Source: Mycobacterium sp. IS-3022 (GTDB lineage: Bacteria > Actinomycetota > Actinomycetes > Mycobacteriales > Mycobacteriaceae). From it: 64,000 nucleotides of DNA. How positions within the stretch are numbered: the first letter of the stretch is position 1; each line of letters starts with the position of its first letter. Of the stretch, positions 1 to 9,082 are shown piece after piece. The DNA lies in contig NZ_LQIN01000003.1 in NCBI RefSeq assembly GCF_001500065.1, positions 110,059-174,058 on the forward strand. The letters are read 5' to 3'. The notes beneath the pieces were generated by a model, which did no database searches, was not told where the DNA came from, and saw only the letters and a list, made by a program, of their open reading frames with translations. The position numbers and the translations under genes are program-made.

Positions 1-834
1 GCCGGTGGCGTCGATGGTGTTGTTCTGCAGCGCGGGCATGCGCGCGGCGTCGTCGAGGACCAGGAAAGTGATGCTGTCCAGCAGCGGTGGCGCACCCCAC
101 CATTTCGGGTTGCGGGTCAACGTGATTCGCTTCGCACCGCGGTCGAGATTGGACACGATGAACGGTCCGGCCGATGGACCGGGGGCCTCCAGTTGCCCCT
201 TGTTGAACACCTCGGGGTTCGCCGTCGAACTCTTGGGTACCAGCATCGAGGTGCCCGCGAACATGCCGCGCCAGTCCGCCCACGGCTTGGCGAAGGTGAT
301 GACGGCTTGGCGGTCGTCGACGCCGCGCTCGACCTTCGCGACGCGGTCGCTGCCGTTGGTGGCGGCGATCGCGAAGTTCTCATCCTTCCCGCTGGTGGCG
401 TGGATCTGAGACTGGATGTCCTCCCAGGTGATCGGCGTGCCGTCGCTCCACACCGCCTTCGGGTTGATCGTGTAGGTGACGACCTGCGGATTGGTACTCG
501 TCAGCTCGACATTGGTGAAGTAGTCGGTGTTGACGGTGGCCGAGCCGTCGGCCGCGATCCGGAAGGCGCGCGGCATCGTCGGCTTCATGAGCGAGTTGTT
601 GTCGCCGGTGTTGCCGTCGATGTGCAGCGGGTTGAAGTTCGGCGGAAACTCGTTCAGCGCCAGCCGCAGGTTGCCGCCCTGCGCAAGCTCGGCGACATCC
701 TGCGGGTTGATGTCGCTGCTGGTGCCGACCGCCGCGTCCCCGCCCGCGGACGGGGCCTCTTCGGTCCCGCCGGAACACGCGGTCAGGGTCAGCGCGGTGA
801 TCATCGTCGCCACAAGGAAGCGTCGCAGGCTCAT
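1..834 (-). CDS. oppA: Oligopeptide ABC transporter substrate-binding lipoprotein OppA (partial)
   Basis: The reading frame starts at ATG 834 and runs off the left edge, so only the first 278 residues are present; family 5 solute-binding proteins are usually about 540-600 residues. A lipoprotein signal is clear: basic start (SLRR), hydrophobic core, and lipobox LTAC with the lipidated cysteine at residue 20. The mature part has the family 5 look (NPLHIDG, WSDGTPITWEDI, ITLTRNPKWW). It would sit on the outer face of the membrane and hand peptides to the permeases OppB/OppC. It starts 11 nt after oppD on the same strand and is the last gene of an oppB-C-D-A operon, the same order as Rv1283c-Rv1280c. 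Ligand (peptide or glutathione-like) is inferred from the family only. Confidence 0.9.
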   Translation of the reverse strand, partial: MSLRRFLVATMITALTLTACSGGTEEAPSAGGDAAVGTSSDINPQDVAELAQGGNLRLALNEFPPNFNPLHIDGNTGDNNSLMKPTMPRAFRIAADGSATVNTDYFTNVELTSTNPQVVTYTINPKAVWSDGTPITWEDIQSQIHATSGKDENFAIAATNGSDRVAKVERGVDDRQAVITFAKPWADWRGMFAGTSMLVPKSSTANPEVFNKGQLEAPGPSAGPFIVSNLDRGAKRITLTRNPKWWGAPPLLDSITFLVLDDAARMPALQNNTIDATG

Positions 835-845
835 GCGGTCCGACT

Positions 846-2690
846 TTAGCTGTGATGTACCTCGGGCTGCGGGACCGCGGCCAGCAACCGCCGGGTGTAG
901 TCCTGGCGGGGATTGGCGAACACCTGGTCGCCCTCGCCCTGCTCGACCACGGCGCCCTTGTACATGACCGCCACGTCATGCGCGAGGTGTCTGACCACGG
1001 AGAGATCGTGCGACACGAAAAGATACGACAACCCGAACCGTTGCTGCAGATCCAGCAGCAGGTTGATGATGCCGGCCTGGATCGACACGTCGAGCGCCGA
1101 CACCGGTTCGTCGAGCGCCAGGATCTTCGGTTGCAGCGCGAGAGCCCGCGCGATTCCGATGCGTTGCTTCTGCCCGCCGGAGAACTCCGTCGGATAACGT
1201 GTGGCGTCCTCCCGGCGCAACCCGACGATGGCGAGCAGTTCGGCGACCCGTTCGTCGCGGCTGCGCTTGTCGAATCCGTTGGCCTGCAAGGGCTCGGCGA
1301 GCACGTCGAACACGGGAAGCCGTGGGTCCAGTGACGCCACCGGATCCTGGAACACCACCTGCAGATCGCCTCGCAACGCCAGCCGGGCTTGGCGGTCCAG
1401 GGATGCGACGTCGTTACCGAGCACTTCGATGGAACCGGACTCGGGCGCGGTCAACTGCAAGACCTGATGCAGCGTCGTAGACTTGCCCGACCCGGACTCG
1501 CCGACGATCCCCAGCGTGCGGCCCTGCTGCAGCTCGAAGCTGACACCGTCGACGGCACGCACCTCGCCGACCTGGCGGCGGAACACCAGACCCTTGGTCA
1601 GCTTGTAGGTCTTGACCAGGTCGGCCACCCGCAGCACCACCGGCGCGTCGTGATCGGGCGGCGTGTCGGGCGGCGCGGTCGACACCCCGTAGATGTCGGC
1701 GGCGCTGCGGCCGACGACGTGTTCGGTGCGAATGCAGGCCGCGCGGTGCCCTGTTTCCGTCGGCCCCATCGGGAGCAGCTCCGGTTCGGCGGCGCGGCAG
1801 TCGTCGATCGCCAGCGGACACCGCGGCGCGAAGGGGCAGCCGGGTGGTAGGTCCGCCATCGACGGCGGTGCGCCGGGTATGGGCACCAACCGCGCGCCCT
1901 GCGCGGCGTCGAGGCGCGGCACGGACCCGAGAAGCCCGACGGTGTAGGGCATCCTGCGATCGGAATACAGCGTCGACACGGGTGCCGTTTCGACGGCGCG
2001 TCCGGCGTACATCACCAAGGCGCGGTCGGCGAACTCGGCGACCACACCGAGGTCATGGGTGATGATCAACACGCCGGCACCGGTCACGTCACGGGCGGTC
2101 TTGAGCACCTCGAGGATCTGGGCCTGCACCGTGACGTCCAGCGCGGTCGTCGGCTCGTCGCAGATCAGAAGGTCGGGATCGTTGGCGATCGCGATCGCGA
2201 TCACCACCCGCTGGCGCTCGCCACCGGACAACTCGTGCGGAAAAGACTTCGCCCGCCGGTCGGGTTGCGCGATGCCGACCAACTCGAGCAGTTCGACCGC
2301 CCGTTTCCTGGCCGCCTTTCGGCCGATGCCGCGCTGATGAACCTCGATCGCCTCGGCGATCTGGTCGCCCACGGTGTAGACGGGGGTCAGCGCGGACATC
2401 GGGTCCTGGAACACCGTGCCGATGGACTTCCCGCGGATCGCCGACATCCGTTGATCCGACAGGCCGATCAGCTCGTCGCCGTGTAGCCGGATCGAGCCGG
2501 CCACGTCGGCGTATTCGGGCAGCAGGCCGACGACGGCCATCGCACTGGCCGATTTGCCGGCCCCGGATTCTCCGACCAGTGCGACGACCTCGCCCTTGTC
2601 GACGTCGAAGTTCATGCCGCGCACCGCATTGACCGGTGTGGTGTCCGTCGGGAACGCGACCGTGAGATCGCGGACTTGGAGCAGGGTCAT
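846..2690 (-). CDS. oppD: Oligopeptide ABC transporter, fused double ATPase OppD
   Basis: 614 residues holding two complete ABC ATPase domains in one chain, replacing the separate OppD and OppF of other bacteria. Domain 1 has Walker A GESGAGKS at about residues 40-47 and signature LSGGERQR. After it comes the cysteine-rich oligopeptide-transporter segment (CPFAPRCP). Domain 2 has Walker A GESGSGKS and signature FSGGQKQR. It powers peptide uptake through OppB/OppC. The start at ATG 2690 was chosen because it overlaps the oppC stop as ATGA and the upstream in-frame extension is not protein-like. Same fused layout as M. tuberculosis Rv1281c. Confidence 0.94.
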   Translation of the reverse strand: MTLLQVRDLTVAFPTDTTPVNAVRGMNFDVDKGEVVALVGESGAGKSASAMAVVGLLPEYADVAGSIRLHGDELIGLSDQRMSAIRGKSIGTVFQDPMSALTPVYTVGDQIAEAIEVHQRGIGRKAARKRAVELLELVGIAQPDRRAKSFPHELSGGERQRVVIAIAIANDPDLLICDEPTTALDVTVQAQILEVLKTARDVTGAGVLIITHDLGVVAEFADRALVMYAGRAVETAPVSTLYSDRRMPYTVGLLGSVPRLDAAQGARLVPIPGAPPSMADLPPGCPFAPRCPLAIDDCRAAEPELLPMGPTETGHRAACIRTEHVVGRSAADIYGVSTAPPDTPPDHDAPVVLRVADLVKTYKLTKGLVFRRQVGEVRAVDGVSFELQQGRTLGIVGESGSGKSTTLHQVLQLTAPESGSIEVLGNDVASLDRQARLALRGDLQVVFQDPVASLDPRLPVFDVLAEPLQANGFDKRSRDERVAELLAIVGLRREDATRYPTEFSGGQKQRIGIARALALQPKILALDEPVSALDVSIQAGIINLLLDLQQRFGLSYLFVSHDLSVVRHLAHDVAVMYKGAVVEQGEGDQVFANPRQDYTRRLLAAVPQPEVHHS

Positions 2691-3637
2691 CGTGGCCTGC
2701 GCCTTCGCAGTTGTTGGGCGCCCGGGTCGAGTGCGTCGCGCAAGCCGTCCCCAACGAGGTTGGCGCACAAGATGATCAGCACCAACACCCCGGCAGGGAA
2801 CAGGAAGAGCCACGGGAACGTCGTCGCCGATTTGGTGCCGTCGGCGATCAGCGTGCCCAGCGATACGTCTGGCGGTTGGATGCCGAATCCGAGGAAGCTC
2901 AAGCCGGTTTCGGCCAACACCGCGACCCCGACGTTGAGCGCGGTGTCGATGATGATGATCGACGCGACGTTCGGCAGGATGTGACGGACGATGATCCGCG
3001 GGCCGCTGACGCCCATATACCTTGCCGCGGCAACGAATTCGCGATCGCGCAGGCTCATCGTCATACCGCGAACGATCCGCGAGCTGATCATCCAGCTGAA
3101 CAACGACAGCAACACGATCATCCAGATGATGTCACCTTTGGTGCGCTGCACCACGATTGAGATCAGCAGAAAGCTCGGCACCACCAGCATCAGGTCGACC
3201 AGCCACATCAGGGCCGGGTCGCGCCAGTCGACGAAGTACCCGGCGATGGTCCCGACGGTGGCCGCGATGATCGTCGAGATGAACGCGACACACACGCCGA
3301 TCAGCATCGATTTCTGCATGCCCCGCAGCGTCTGGGCGAGCAGATCCTGCCCCAGCGCATTCGTCCCGAACCAGTGTTCGGGGCTGGGGGGCTGCTGCAG
3401 CGCGTAGTAGTCGAGCTCGCTGTAGCTGTAGGGCAGCAGCGGCGGCAACGCGTAGCACCCGATGAACAGCAGCACCAACAACACCAACGAGACCACCGCC
3501 GCCTTGTTGCGCAGGAAACGGCGCAACACCAGCGATTTGCGCGACGTGAACCGTGCGGCGTCCAGACCGGTTCGGGCGGTGGTCGACGGCTCGCCCGGCG
3601 TGGGCGACGCATCCGACCGAGCGACATGCTCGGTCAT
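2687..3637 (-). CDS. oppC: Oligopeptide ABC transporter permease OppC
   Basis: 316-residue inner-membrane permease of the binding-protein-dependent transport family. A cytoplasmic N-terminus of about 45 residues is followed by six hydrophobic spans. The EAA cytoplasmic loop that docks on the ATPase is visible ([20 protein letters not shown]), as is the periplasmic [12 protein letters not shown] motif typical of OppC/DppC. Start ATG 3637 overlaps the oppB stop (ATGA) and its own stop overlaps the oppD start (ATGA), so the four opp genes look translationally coupled. Partner of OppB, with which it forms the channel. Confidence 0.94.
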   Translation of the reverse strand: MTEHVARSDASPTPGEPSTTARTGLDAARFTSRKSLVLRRFLRNKAAVVSLVLLVLLFIGCYALPPLLPYSYSELDYYALQQPPSPEHWFGTNALGQDLLAQTLRGMQKSMLIGVCVAFISTIIAATVGTIAGYFVDWRDPALMWLVDLMLVVPSFLLISIVVQRTKGDIIWMIVLLSLFSWMISSRIVRGMTMSLRDREFVAAARYMGVSGPRIIVRHILPNVASIIIIDTALNVGVAVLAETGLSFLGFGIQPPDVSLGTLIADGTKSATTFPWLFLFPAGVLVLIILCANLVGDGLRDALDPGAQQLRRRRPR

Positions 3638-4611
3638 GATCCGCGCACTCTCGGGTCGAGCACCGCATAGACGACATCGGAGAGCAGGCCGGCGAGCAGG
3701 ATCATCACGGCGGAAAGAGTGGTGATCGCGGCGACGATGTTGATGTCCTGATTGCCGATGCCGGTGACGATCCATTCGCCGACGCCGTACCAGCCGAAGA
3801 TCTTCTCGGTGAACACCGCGCCGGTGACCAACCCCGCGACGCTGTAGGCGAAAAGCGTCGCCATCGGAATCAACGCCGTCCGCAATCCGTGTTTGATCAG
3901 GGCTCGCCGTCGCGTCAGCCCCTTGGCCCGCGCGGTGCGGATGAAGTCCTGGCCGAGCACGTCGAGCATCGCGTTGCGCTGGTATCGGCTGTAGATCGCG
4001 ATCGAGGCAAGCGCGAGCGTCATGCTCGGCAGCACCAGGTGCTGCAACCGGTCGACGAACTGGTTCCACGCTCCTTCGATCCGGTAGGTCGACGTCTCCC
4101 CGGTGTACTCGAAGATGCGGACGCCCAGCACGTTGTTCACACCCAGCGCCGCGAGGATGAGCAGGTTGGCCAGCACGAATATCGGCGTGCTGATCACCAG
4201 CAACGACAGCAGCGTGACCACCCGGTCGCTGAGCCGGTATTGCCTGATCGCGCCCCACGCGCCGGCGGCGACGCCGATCACGGTGCCGACCACCGAGCCG
4301 ATGATCAGCAACCGCAGGCTGACCCCGACACGTCGCCACAATTCGTCGGTCACCGGTTGCCCGCCGATGGTGACCCCGAAGTCGCCGCGGATGGCGCCGG
4401 CCGCCCAGTGGACGTACTGCTCGAGCACCGGCTTGTCGAGTCCCAGCTCGACGCGCTTGGCGTCGATCACGGCCTGGGGCGGGCGGGGGTTGCGGCTCTC
4501 CAGGCTGTCGAGCGGATTGAACTGCCATGACGCGAGCAGGAAGACGAGGAACGACGCCAGCGCCAGCAACACCACGTAGTTGAGCAGTCGGCGCGCCAGG
4601 AACCGCGTCAT
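3634..4611 (-). CDS. oppB: Oligopeptide ABC transporter permease OppB
   Basis: 325-residue permease, first gene of the opp operon. It begins with the classic OppB/DppB N-terminal span (FLARRLLNYVVLLALAS), followed by the family motif near GLDKPVLEQYVHW and five further spans. The EAA loop is visible (TARAKGLTRRRALIKHG). Start ATG 4611 is used because the upstream extension has no protein character. The 208-bp gap between this start and the divergent small gene at 4820 must hold the opp promoter, but I cannot point to convincing hexamers. Confidence 0.93.
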   Translation of the reverse strand: MTRFLARRLLNYVVLLALASFLVFLLASWQFNPLDSLESRNPRPPQAVIDAKRVELGLDKPVLEQYVHWAAGAIRGDFGVTIGGQPVTDELWRRVGVSLRLLIIGSVVGTVIGVAAGAWGAIRQYRLSDRVVTLLSLLVISTPIFVLANLLILAALGVNNVLGVRIFEYTGETSTYRIEGAWNQFVDRLQHLVLPSMTLALASIAIYSRYQRNAMLDVLGQDFIRTARAKGLTRRRALIKHGLRTALIPMATLFAYSVAGLVTGAVFTEKIFGWYGVGEWIVTGIGNQDINIVAAITTLSAVMILLAGLLSDVVYAVLDPRVRGS

Positions 4612-4819
4612 GCGGGGTATCCGTCCGTCGGCTGCTGCATGCGCACAGGTTAGCCAGACCCCGGCGTCATCTTCACCGCCGAGCAGGCGTGTCCCGGTCG
4701 TTTCGCCCGCCGCCCGTTCGGTTATCCAGCGAGGTAGGAACTCGACGACGAACCTGAATGCGCTGTTCGATGGGCCGCGACGCCGGTCGCCGGGCCCACC
4801 AGACGACAGAGAGGTCCAA

Positions 4820-5065
4820 GTGAACTCGCAACGGATCAAGATGTTCGCGGCGACGGTAGGCACCAGCGCCGTGCTCGCCATGGGTGCGTTCGCGGTGGCA
4901 TCCAGCACTGCGGCTCAAGACGAGACCAGCGTCACACCCGGTCCGGTGACGACGTCGGAGATCACCACTGGCGAGACCATCACCGAAACGGTGATTCCGG
5001 AGGCGCCGGAGACGACGCTGGCCACGCCGCCCGTGACAGCGGAACCGGCACCGACCATCGACTAG
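4820..5065 (+). CDS. Small secreted Thr/Pro-rich protein
   Basis: 81 residues from GTG 4820, preceded by the ribosome-binding site GAGAGG at about 4808-4813. An N-terminal signal peptide is evident (basic start with QRIK, hydrophobic core, AxA-type end near SSTAAQD). The mature part of about 50 residues is acidic and rich in Thr, Pro and Glu, with low complexity and no recognisable fold. Such small exported proteins are frequent in mycobacteria and mostly uncharacterised. It stands alone between the divergent opp operon and the two-component genes. Function unknown. Confidence 0.65.
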   Translation: MNSQRIKMFAATVGTSAVLAMGAFAVASSTAAQDETSVTPGPVTTSEITTGETITETVIPEAPETTLATPPVTAEPAPTID

Positions 5066-5203
5066 TTTCACCCTCGCGACGCAGCGGTCCACAGCCGGCA
5101 CATAGGAAACGCACACCGTCCGCTCATGGCGGCCGCGAATAATGGGGCCGTGTCCACCTCCCGCCCGCCAGCCGTCGCAGAACACGACGCGGGACGGGTC
5201 GTC

Positions 5204-5908
5204 ATGCGCCGCGCCGACGGGAAGCCGATTCAGGTGCTGGTCGTCGACGACGAACCGGTGCTCGCCGAGCTGATGTCGATGGCTCTGCGATACGAGGGCT
5301 GGAACATCGCGACCGCGGGCGACGGCGCTTCGGCGATCGCATCGGCGCGCGAAACTCCGCCCGACGTCGTGGTGCTCGACGTGATGCTGCCCGATATGAG
5401 CGGGCTGGAGGTGCTCCGTAAACTGCGCGAGCAGATACCTGGGCTACCGCTGCTGCTGCTGACCGCCAAAGACTCCGTCGAAGACCGCATCGCCGGGCTG
5501 ACCGCCGGCGGCGACGACTACGTCACCAAACCGTTCAGCGTCGAGGAGGTGGTGTTGCGGTTGCGGGCGCTGCTGCGACGCACCGGGGTGGCCAGCGAAT
5601 CGGGGGGCGCGAAGATCGTGGTCGGCGATCTGGTGCTCGACGAAGACAGTCACGAGGTGACCCGGGGCGGCGAACTGATCACGCTGACCGCGACGGAATT
5701 CGAGCTGCTCCGGTTCATGATGCGCAACTCCAAACGTGTGCTGAGCAAGGCGCAGATCCTCGACCGCGTCTGGAGCTACGACTTCGGCGGCCGGTCCAAC
5801 ATCGTCGAGCTCTACGTCTCCTATCTACGGAAGAAGATCGACAGCGGGCGCGAGCCGATGATCCACACCCTGCGCGGTGCCGGGTATGTCCTCAAGCCCG
5901 CGCGCTGA
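5204..5908 (+). CDS. OmpR/PhoP-family response regulator (TcrX-like)
   Basis: 234 residues from ATG 5204. In-frame starts at 5126 and 5150 would add 18-26 residues and cannot be excluded. The receiver domain (about residues 8-120) has the acidic pair VVDDEP, phospho-acceptor Asp in VVLDVMLPD, the switch Thr (LLTAKD) and the Lys in VTKPF. A winged-helix DNA-binding domain follows (TATEFELLRF, ending TLRGAGYVLKP). The sensor kinase starts inside its 3' end, so the two are a coupled pair. Length and sequence recall M. tuberculosis TcrX, though TcrXY lie elsewhere in that genome, so orthology is a guess. Target genes are not visible; the glycosyltransferases downstream are possible. Confidence 0.9.
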   Translation: MRRADGKPIQVLVVDDEPVLAELMSMALRYEGWNIATAGDGASAIASARETPPDVVVLDVMLPDMSGLEVLRKLREQIPGLPLLLLTAKDSVEDRIAGLTAGGDDYVTKPFSVEEVVLRLRALLRRTGVASESGGAKIVVGDLVLDEDSHEVTRGGELITLTATEFELLRFMMRNSKRVLSKAQILDRVWSYDFGGRSNIVELYVSYLRKKIDSGREPMIHTLRGAGYVLKPAR

Positions 5909-7424
5909 CGGTGCGCGGATCCGCTCACCGCGGACCTGGTCGTTGCGGGCCCGGCTGCTCGCCTCGCAGATCGTGCTCTTGGCGTTGGTGTGCGCGGCCG
6001 TCGGGATAGGCACCGAGCTTGCGCTGCAACACTTCCTGATGAAGCAGTTGGACGAGCGCGTGGTGGAGACGGGTCGACGTTCATCGGGCCTGTTCGAATT
6101 CGGCCCTCCGCCACCGCCGCCGGGGTTCGCGCGGCCCGATTTCCGCCAACGCATGATCATCCGCGGCGATCTCGGGCCCGGCCCCGCCTTTCTCAACGCG
6201 CCCGGGCAGGCCGCCCGCACGGTGGGTGCCGTGGTCTCGGGCGGCACCCCGGTCGACGCCGGCGTGATCACCGCCGACGGCACCCGCAGCGAGATCAGCG
6301 CCGCCGCGGCGCAACAGCTCGCACGGGTGGTGCCGGACGCGCCGACGACCATCGATCTCGAGGGGCTCGGCCGGTACCGGGTGATCGCGCTGCCCGCACA
6401 TCGACCCGGCGAGAAGATCGTGACCGGGTTGCCGACCTCGGACGTCGACGACACGTTGTTGACGGTCGCGATCATCTTCTGCGTGGTCGGGGCGACCGCG
6501 CTGATCGGCGCCACTACGGCCGGGATCCTGATCATCCGCCGCCAACTTGCCCCGCTGGCAAGGGTTTCCGACGCCGCTCGACAGGTGGCGGGTCTCGAGC
6601 TCGACCGCGGGGAAGTGCGGCTGCCGACACCGATCGTCACGGTGGACCCGGCGAGCGCGCACACCGAGGTCGGACAGCTGGGCTCGGCGCTGAACCGCAT
6701 GCTGGACCGGATCGCGTCTGCGCTGTCCGCGCGGCACGCCAGCGAGACCCGCGTTCGCCAGTTCGTCGCCGACGCCAGCCACGAGCTGCGCACTCCGCTC
6801 GCAGCCATCCGGGGCTATACCGAACTGGCGCAACGCAAACGCGACGACGTGCCCGAAGACGTCGCCCACGCGATGAGCCGCGTGGAGTCCGAGACACGTC
6901 GAATGACCCAACTCGTCGAGGACATGCTGCTGCTGGCCAGACTCGACACCGGGCGGCCACTGCAGCGTGAGCCGGTGGACCTGTCCCGCCTGATCGTCGA
7001 CACGGTCAGTGACGCCCACGTCGCCGGCCCGGAACACGACTGGTCGTTGGACTTGCCCGAGGAGCCGGTGATCGTCGTCGGCGACGAGGCCCGCCTGCAC
7101 CAGGTGCTCGCGAACCTGCTCGCCAACGCCCGGACCCACACCCCGCCCGGCACCTCGGTCACCATCGCGCTGACCGTCGCTGCGGACCATTCCGTGGTGC
7201 TGACCGTCGCCGACGATGGCCCCGGCATCCCCGCCTGGCTGCAACCCGAAGTCTTTGAAAGGTTCGCCCGGGGCGACTCGTCGCGCTCTCGTCGCGAAGG
7301 CAGCACGGGACTCGGATTGGCGATCGTCGCGGCGGTCGTCAAGGCGCACAGTGGCACCATCGCGGTGCACAGCCGTCCCGGCGAGACGCGTTTCGTCGTA
7401 ACCTTCCCGGCGATTCACACCTGA
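5886..7424 (+). CDS. Two-component sensor histidine kinase
   Basis: 512 residues, starting at ATG 5886 and overlapping the regulator by 23 nt. Layout: N-terminal span (LLASQIVLLALVCAAVGIG), an extracytoplasmic sensor loop of about 150 residues with a poly-proline patch (GPPPPPPG), a second span (LLTVAIIFCVVGATALIGAT), a HAMP linker, a HisKA domain with phospho-His in DASHELRTPL, and an ATPase domain with N box NLLANARTH, G1 DDGPGIP and G2 TGLGLAIV. All catalytic boxes are intact. It should phosphorylate the regulator encoded just upstream. The signal sensed is unknown. Confidence 0.92.
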   Translation: MSSSPRADGARIRSPRTWSLRARLLASQIVLLALVCAAVGIGTELALQHFLMKQLDERVVETGRRSSGLFEFGPPPPPPGFARPDFRQRMIIRGDLGPGPAFLNAPGQAARTVGAVVSGGTPVDAGVITADGTRSEISAAAAQQLARVVPDAPTTIDLEGLGRYRVIALPAHRPGEKIVTGLPTSDVDDTLLTVAIIFCVVGATALIGATTAGILIIRRQLAPLARVSDAARQVAGLELDRGEVRLPTPIVTVDPASAHTEVGQLGSALNRMLDRIASALSARHASETRVRQFVADASHELRTPLAAIRGYTELAQRKRDDVPEDVAHAMSRVESETRRMTQLVEDMLLLARLDTGRPLQREPVDLSRLIVDTVSDAHVAGPEHDWSLDLPEEPVIVVGDEARLHQVLANLLANARTHTPPGTSVTIALTVAADHSVVLTVADDGPGIPAWLQPEVFERFARGDSSRSRREGSTGLGLAIVAAVVKAHSGTIAVHSRPGETRFVVTFPAIHT

Positions 7425-7523
7425 GCCACAGCGGATCCACACGGGGCGCCTGGCGGGGTCGGTCAGGATCGCCTCAGTGACGACCGTGACTATCTCCGGC
7501 GAGCAGACGCAGAAGCGCGTAAA

Positions 7524-7740
7524 AGCCCGCGCCCACACTCGAAGAGTTTCCGAGCCATGTCGCGGCCGGCGAGATCCATTACTTCATCAGCAGCCGAACG
7601 ATGAGTGGCCCGGGGGAGCGTCCGCGAGCGGCAGCCAGGAGTCGGTGCATATCGCCAATTGGGTGGAAACCCATCACACCCCGGTGACTGTCGACCAAGT
7701 GGTGATCTACGACCTCGCCCGAGCGCCGAAACATCCATAG
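7524..7740 (+). pseudogene. Remnant of a GT39/ArnT-like mannosyltransferase C-terminus
   Basis: Two adjoining frames together read as the last 70 or so residues of a protein like the intact glycosyltransferase at 9083-10996. Frame 1 (about 7523-7612) gives PTLEEF...GEIHYFISS, matching PTLEQF...EVRYFIAG of the intact enzyme. Near the run of Gs at about 7611-7615 the homology jumps to another frame, giving HIANWVETHHTPVTV...VIYDL up to TAG 7738-7740, matching DITTWVQENFAPADV...TVYDL. Nothing of the upstream 550 residues remains. This is a frameshifted fossil of a former tandem or homologous gene. It explains most of the otherwise empty 7425-7787 stretch. Confidence 0.7.
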
Positions 7741-7787
7741 CTCGCCCATAGCTTGGGCCAACGGCCTGCATAACCTGCGGCTCGACC

Positions 7788-9053
7788 ATGGGTGCCATGA
7801 CCGACATCGCCCTCGAAACCGTCGCTCCTCAGCAGGTCCACTTCGAATCGCGGCCGAATGCCGCCGTTGCCGCGCGCGCCGCCGGCGTCCCTGTGCTCGA
7901 CGTGGTGGTGCCGGTGTACAACGAACAGGCGGCGCTGGCCGATTCGGTGCACCGGTTGCACCGCCATCTCCGCGAGCATTTCCCGTTCTCGGCGCGCATC
8001 ACCATCGCCGACAACGCCAGCGTCGATGACACGCCGCGCATCGCCGCCGAACTGGCCGCCGAGCTGAGCGATGTGCGAGTGGTGCGCCTCGCAGAGAAGG
8101 GCCGCGGACGGGCGCTGCATGCCGTGTGGTCGGCCTCCGATGCACCGGTGCTGGCCTACATGGACGTCGACCTGTCCACCGACCTCGCGGCGCTGGCACC
8201 CCTGGTGGCCTCTCTGATCTCCGGGCACTCCGACCTGGCGATCGGCACCCGGCTGAGCCGCAGTGCGCGGGTGGTGCGCGGCGCCAAGCGCGAAGTGATC
8301 TCGCGGTGCTACAACCTGATCCTCAAGTCAACCCTGGCCGCGGGGTTCTCCGATGCGCAGTGCGGGTTCAAGGCGATCCGGGCCGATGTGGCGCGCGAAC
8401 TGCTGCCGCACGTGTCGGACACCGGGTGGTTCTTCGACACCGAACTGCTGGTGCTGGCCGAACGCAGCGGGCTGCGCATCCACGAGGTTCCGGTCGACTG
8501 GGTCGACGACACCGACAGCCGGGTCGACATCGTCGCGACGGCGACGGCCGACCTGCGTGGCATCGGGCGCCTGCTGCGGGGTTTCGCGAACGGCTCCATC
8601 CCCGTCAATGCCATTGCCGCGCAACTCGGCTCGCACCGGTCGGCGGCGCCCCGCTCCTTGCTCCGCCAAGTGGTCCGCTTCGGCGCCGTCGGCGTGGTGT
8701 CGACGGCCGCCTACGTGCTGCTGTTCGTGTTGATGCAGGCCTGGCTCGGTGCCCAGGCCGCGAACCTGATCGCGCTGCTGCTCACCGCAATCGGCAACAC
8801 CGCCGCCAACCGGCGCTTCACCTTCGGGATCGGTGGCCGGGCCAGCATCGGTCGACATCACGTCGAAGGTCTCATCGTATTCGCGATCGCGCTGACGATC
8901 ACCAGCGGATCCCTAACCTTGCTGCACGCCTTCGTCGCCGAACCGCACCGCCTCGTAGAACTCATCGTGCTCGTGCTGGCCAACCTGGCCGCCACTGCGG
9001 CCAGGTTCGTACTCCTTCGCGGCTGGGTCTTCCACCCGCGCCGTACCGGCTGA
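7788..9053 (+). CDS. Glycosyltransferase family 2 fused to GtrA-like membrane domain
   Basis: 421 residues from ATG 7788 (ATG 7797 is an alternative). The GT-A domain of the dolichyl-phosphate glucose/mannose synthase type occupies about residues 35-270, with the nucleotide-binding start VVVPVYNEQ, metal-binding DVDLSTD and acceptor segment SDAQCGFK. It is followed by a four-span GtrA-like domain (about 290-415; VVRFGAVGVVSTAAYVLLF, FVLLRGWVF). Expected product: polyprenyl-phosphate hexose made at the membrane, possibly flipped by the GtrA part. The GT39 enzyme 29 nt downstream would use such a lipid-linked sugar, so the two probably work in sequence. A TAACCT hexamer at 7771-7776 is a plausible -10. 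Confidence 0.88.
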   Translation: MGAMTDIALETVAPQQVHFESRPNAAVAARAAGVPVLDVVVPVYNEQAALADSVHRLHRHLREHFPFSARITIADNASVDDTPRIAAELAAELSDVRVVRLAEKGRGRALHAVWSASDAPVLAYMDVDLSTDLAALAPLVASLISGHSDLAIGTRLSRSARVVRGAKREVISRCYNLILKSTLAAGFSDAQCGFKAIRADVARELLPHVSDTGWFFDTELLVLAERSGLRIHEVPVDWVDDTDSRVDIVATATADLRGIGRLLRGFANGSIPVNAIAAQLGSHRSAAPRSLLRQVVRFGAVGVVSTAAYVLLFVLMQAWLGAQAANLIALLLTAIGNTAANRRFTFGIGGRASIGRHHVEGLIVFAIALTITSGSLTLLHAFVAEPHRLVELIVLVLANLAATAARFVLLRGWVFHPRRTG

Positions 9054-9082
9054 CTGCTCCTCAGACACAAAGGAATTGATTC

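Noticed and set aside
7477..7740. Single open frame of 87 codons between the sensor kinase and the GT2-GtrA gene
   Set aside because: Only its second half matches the mannosyltransferase C-terminus; the matching first half is in another frame, so it is a pseudogene fragment rather than an intact small gene.
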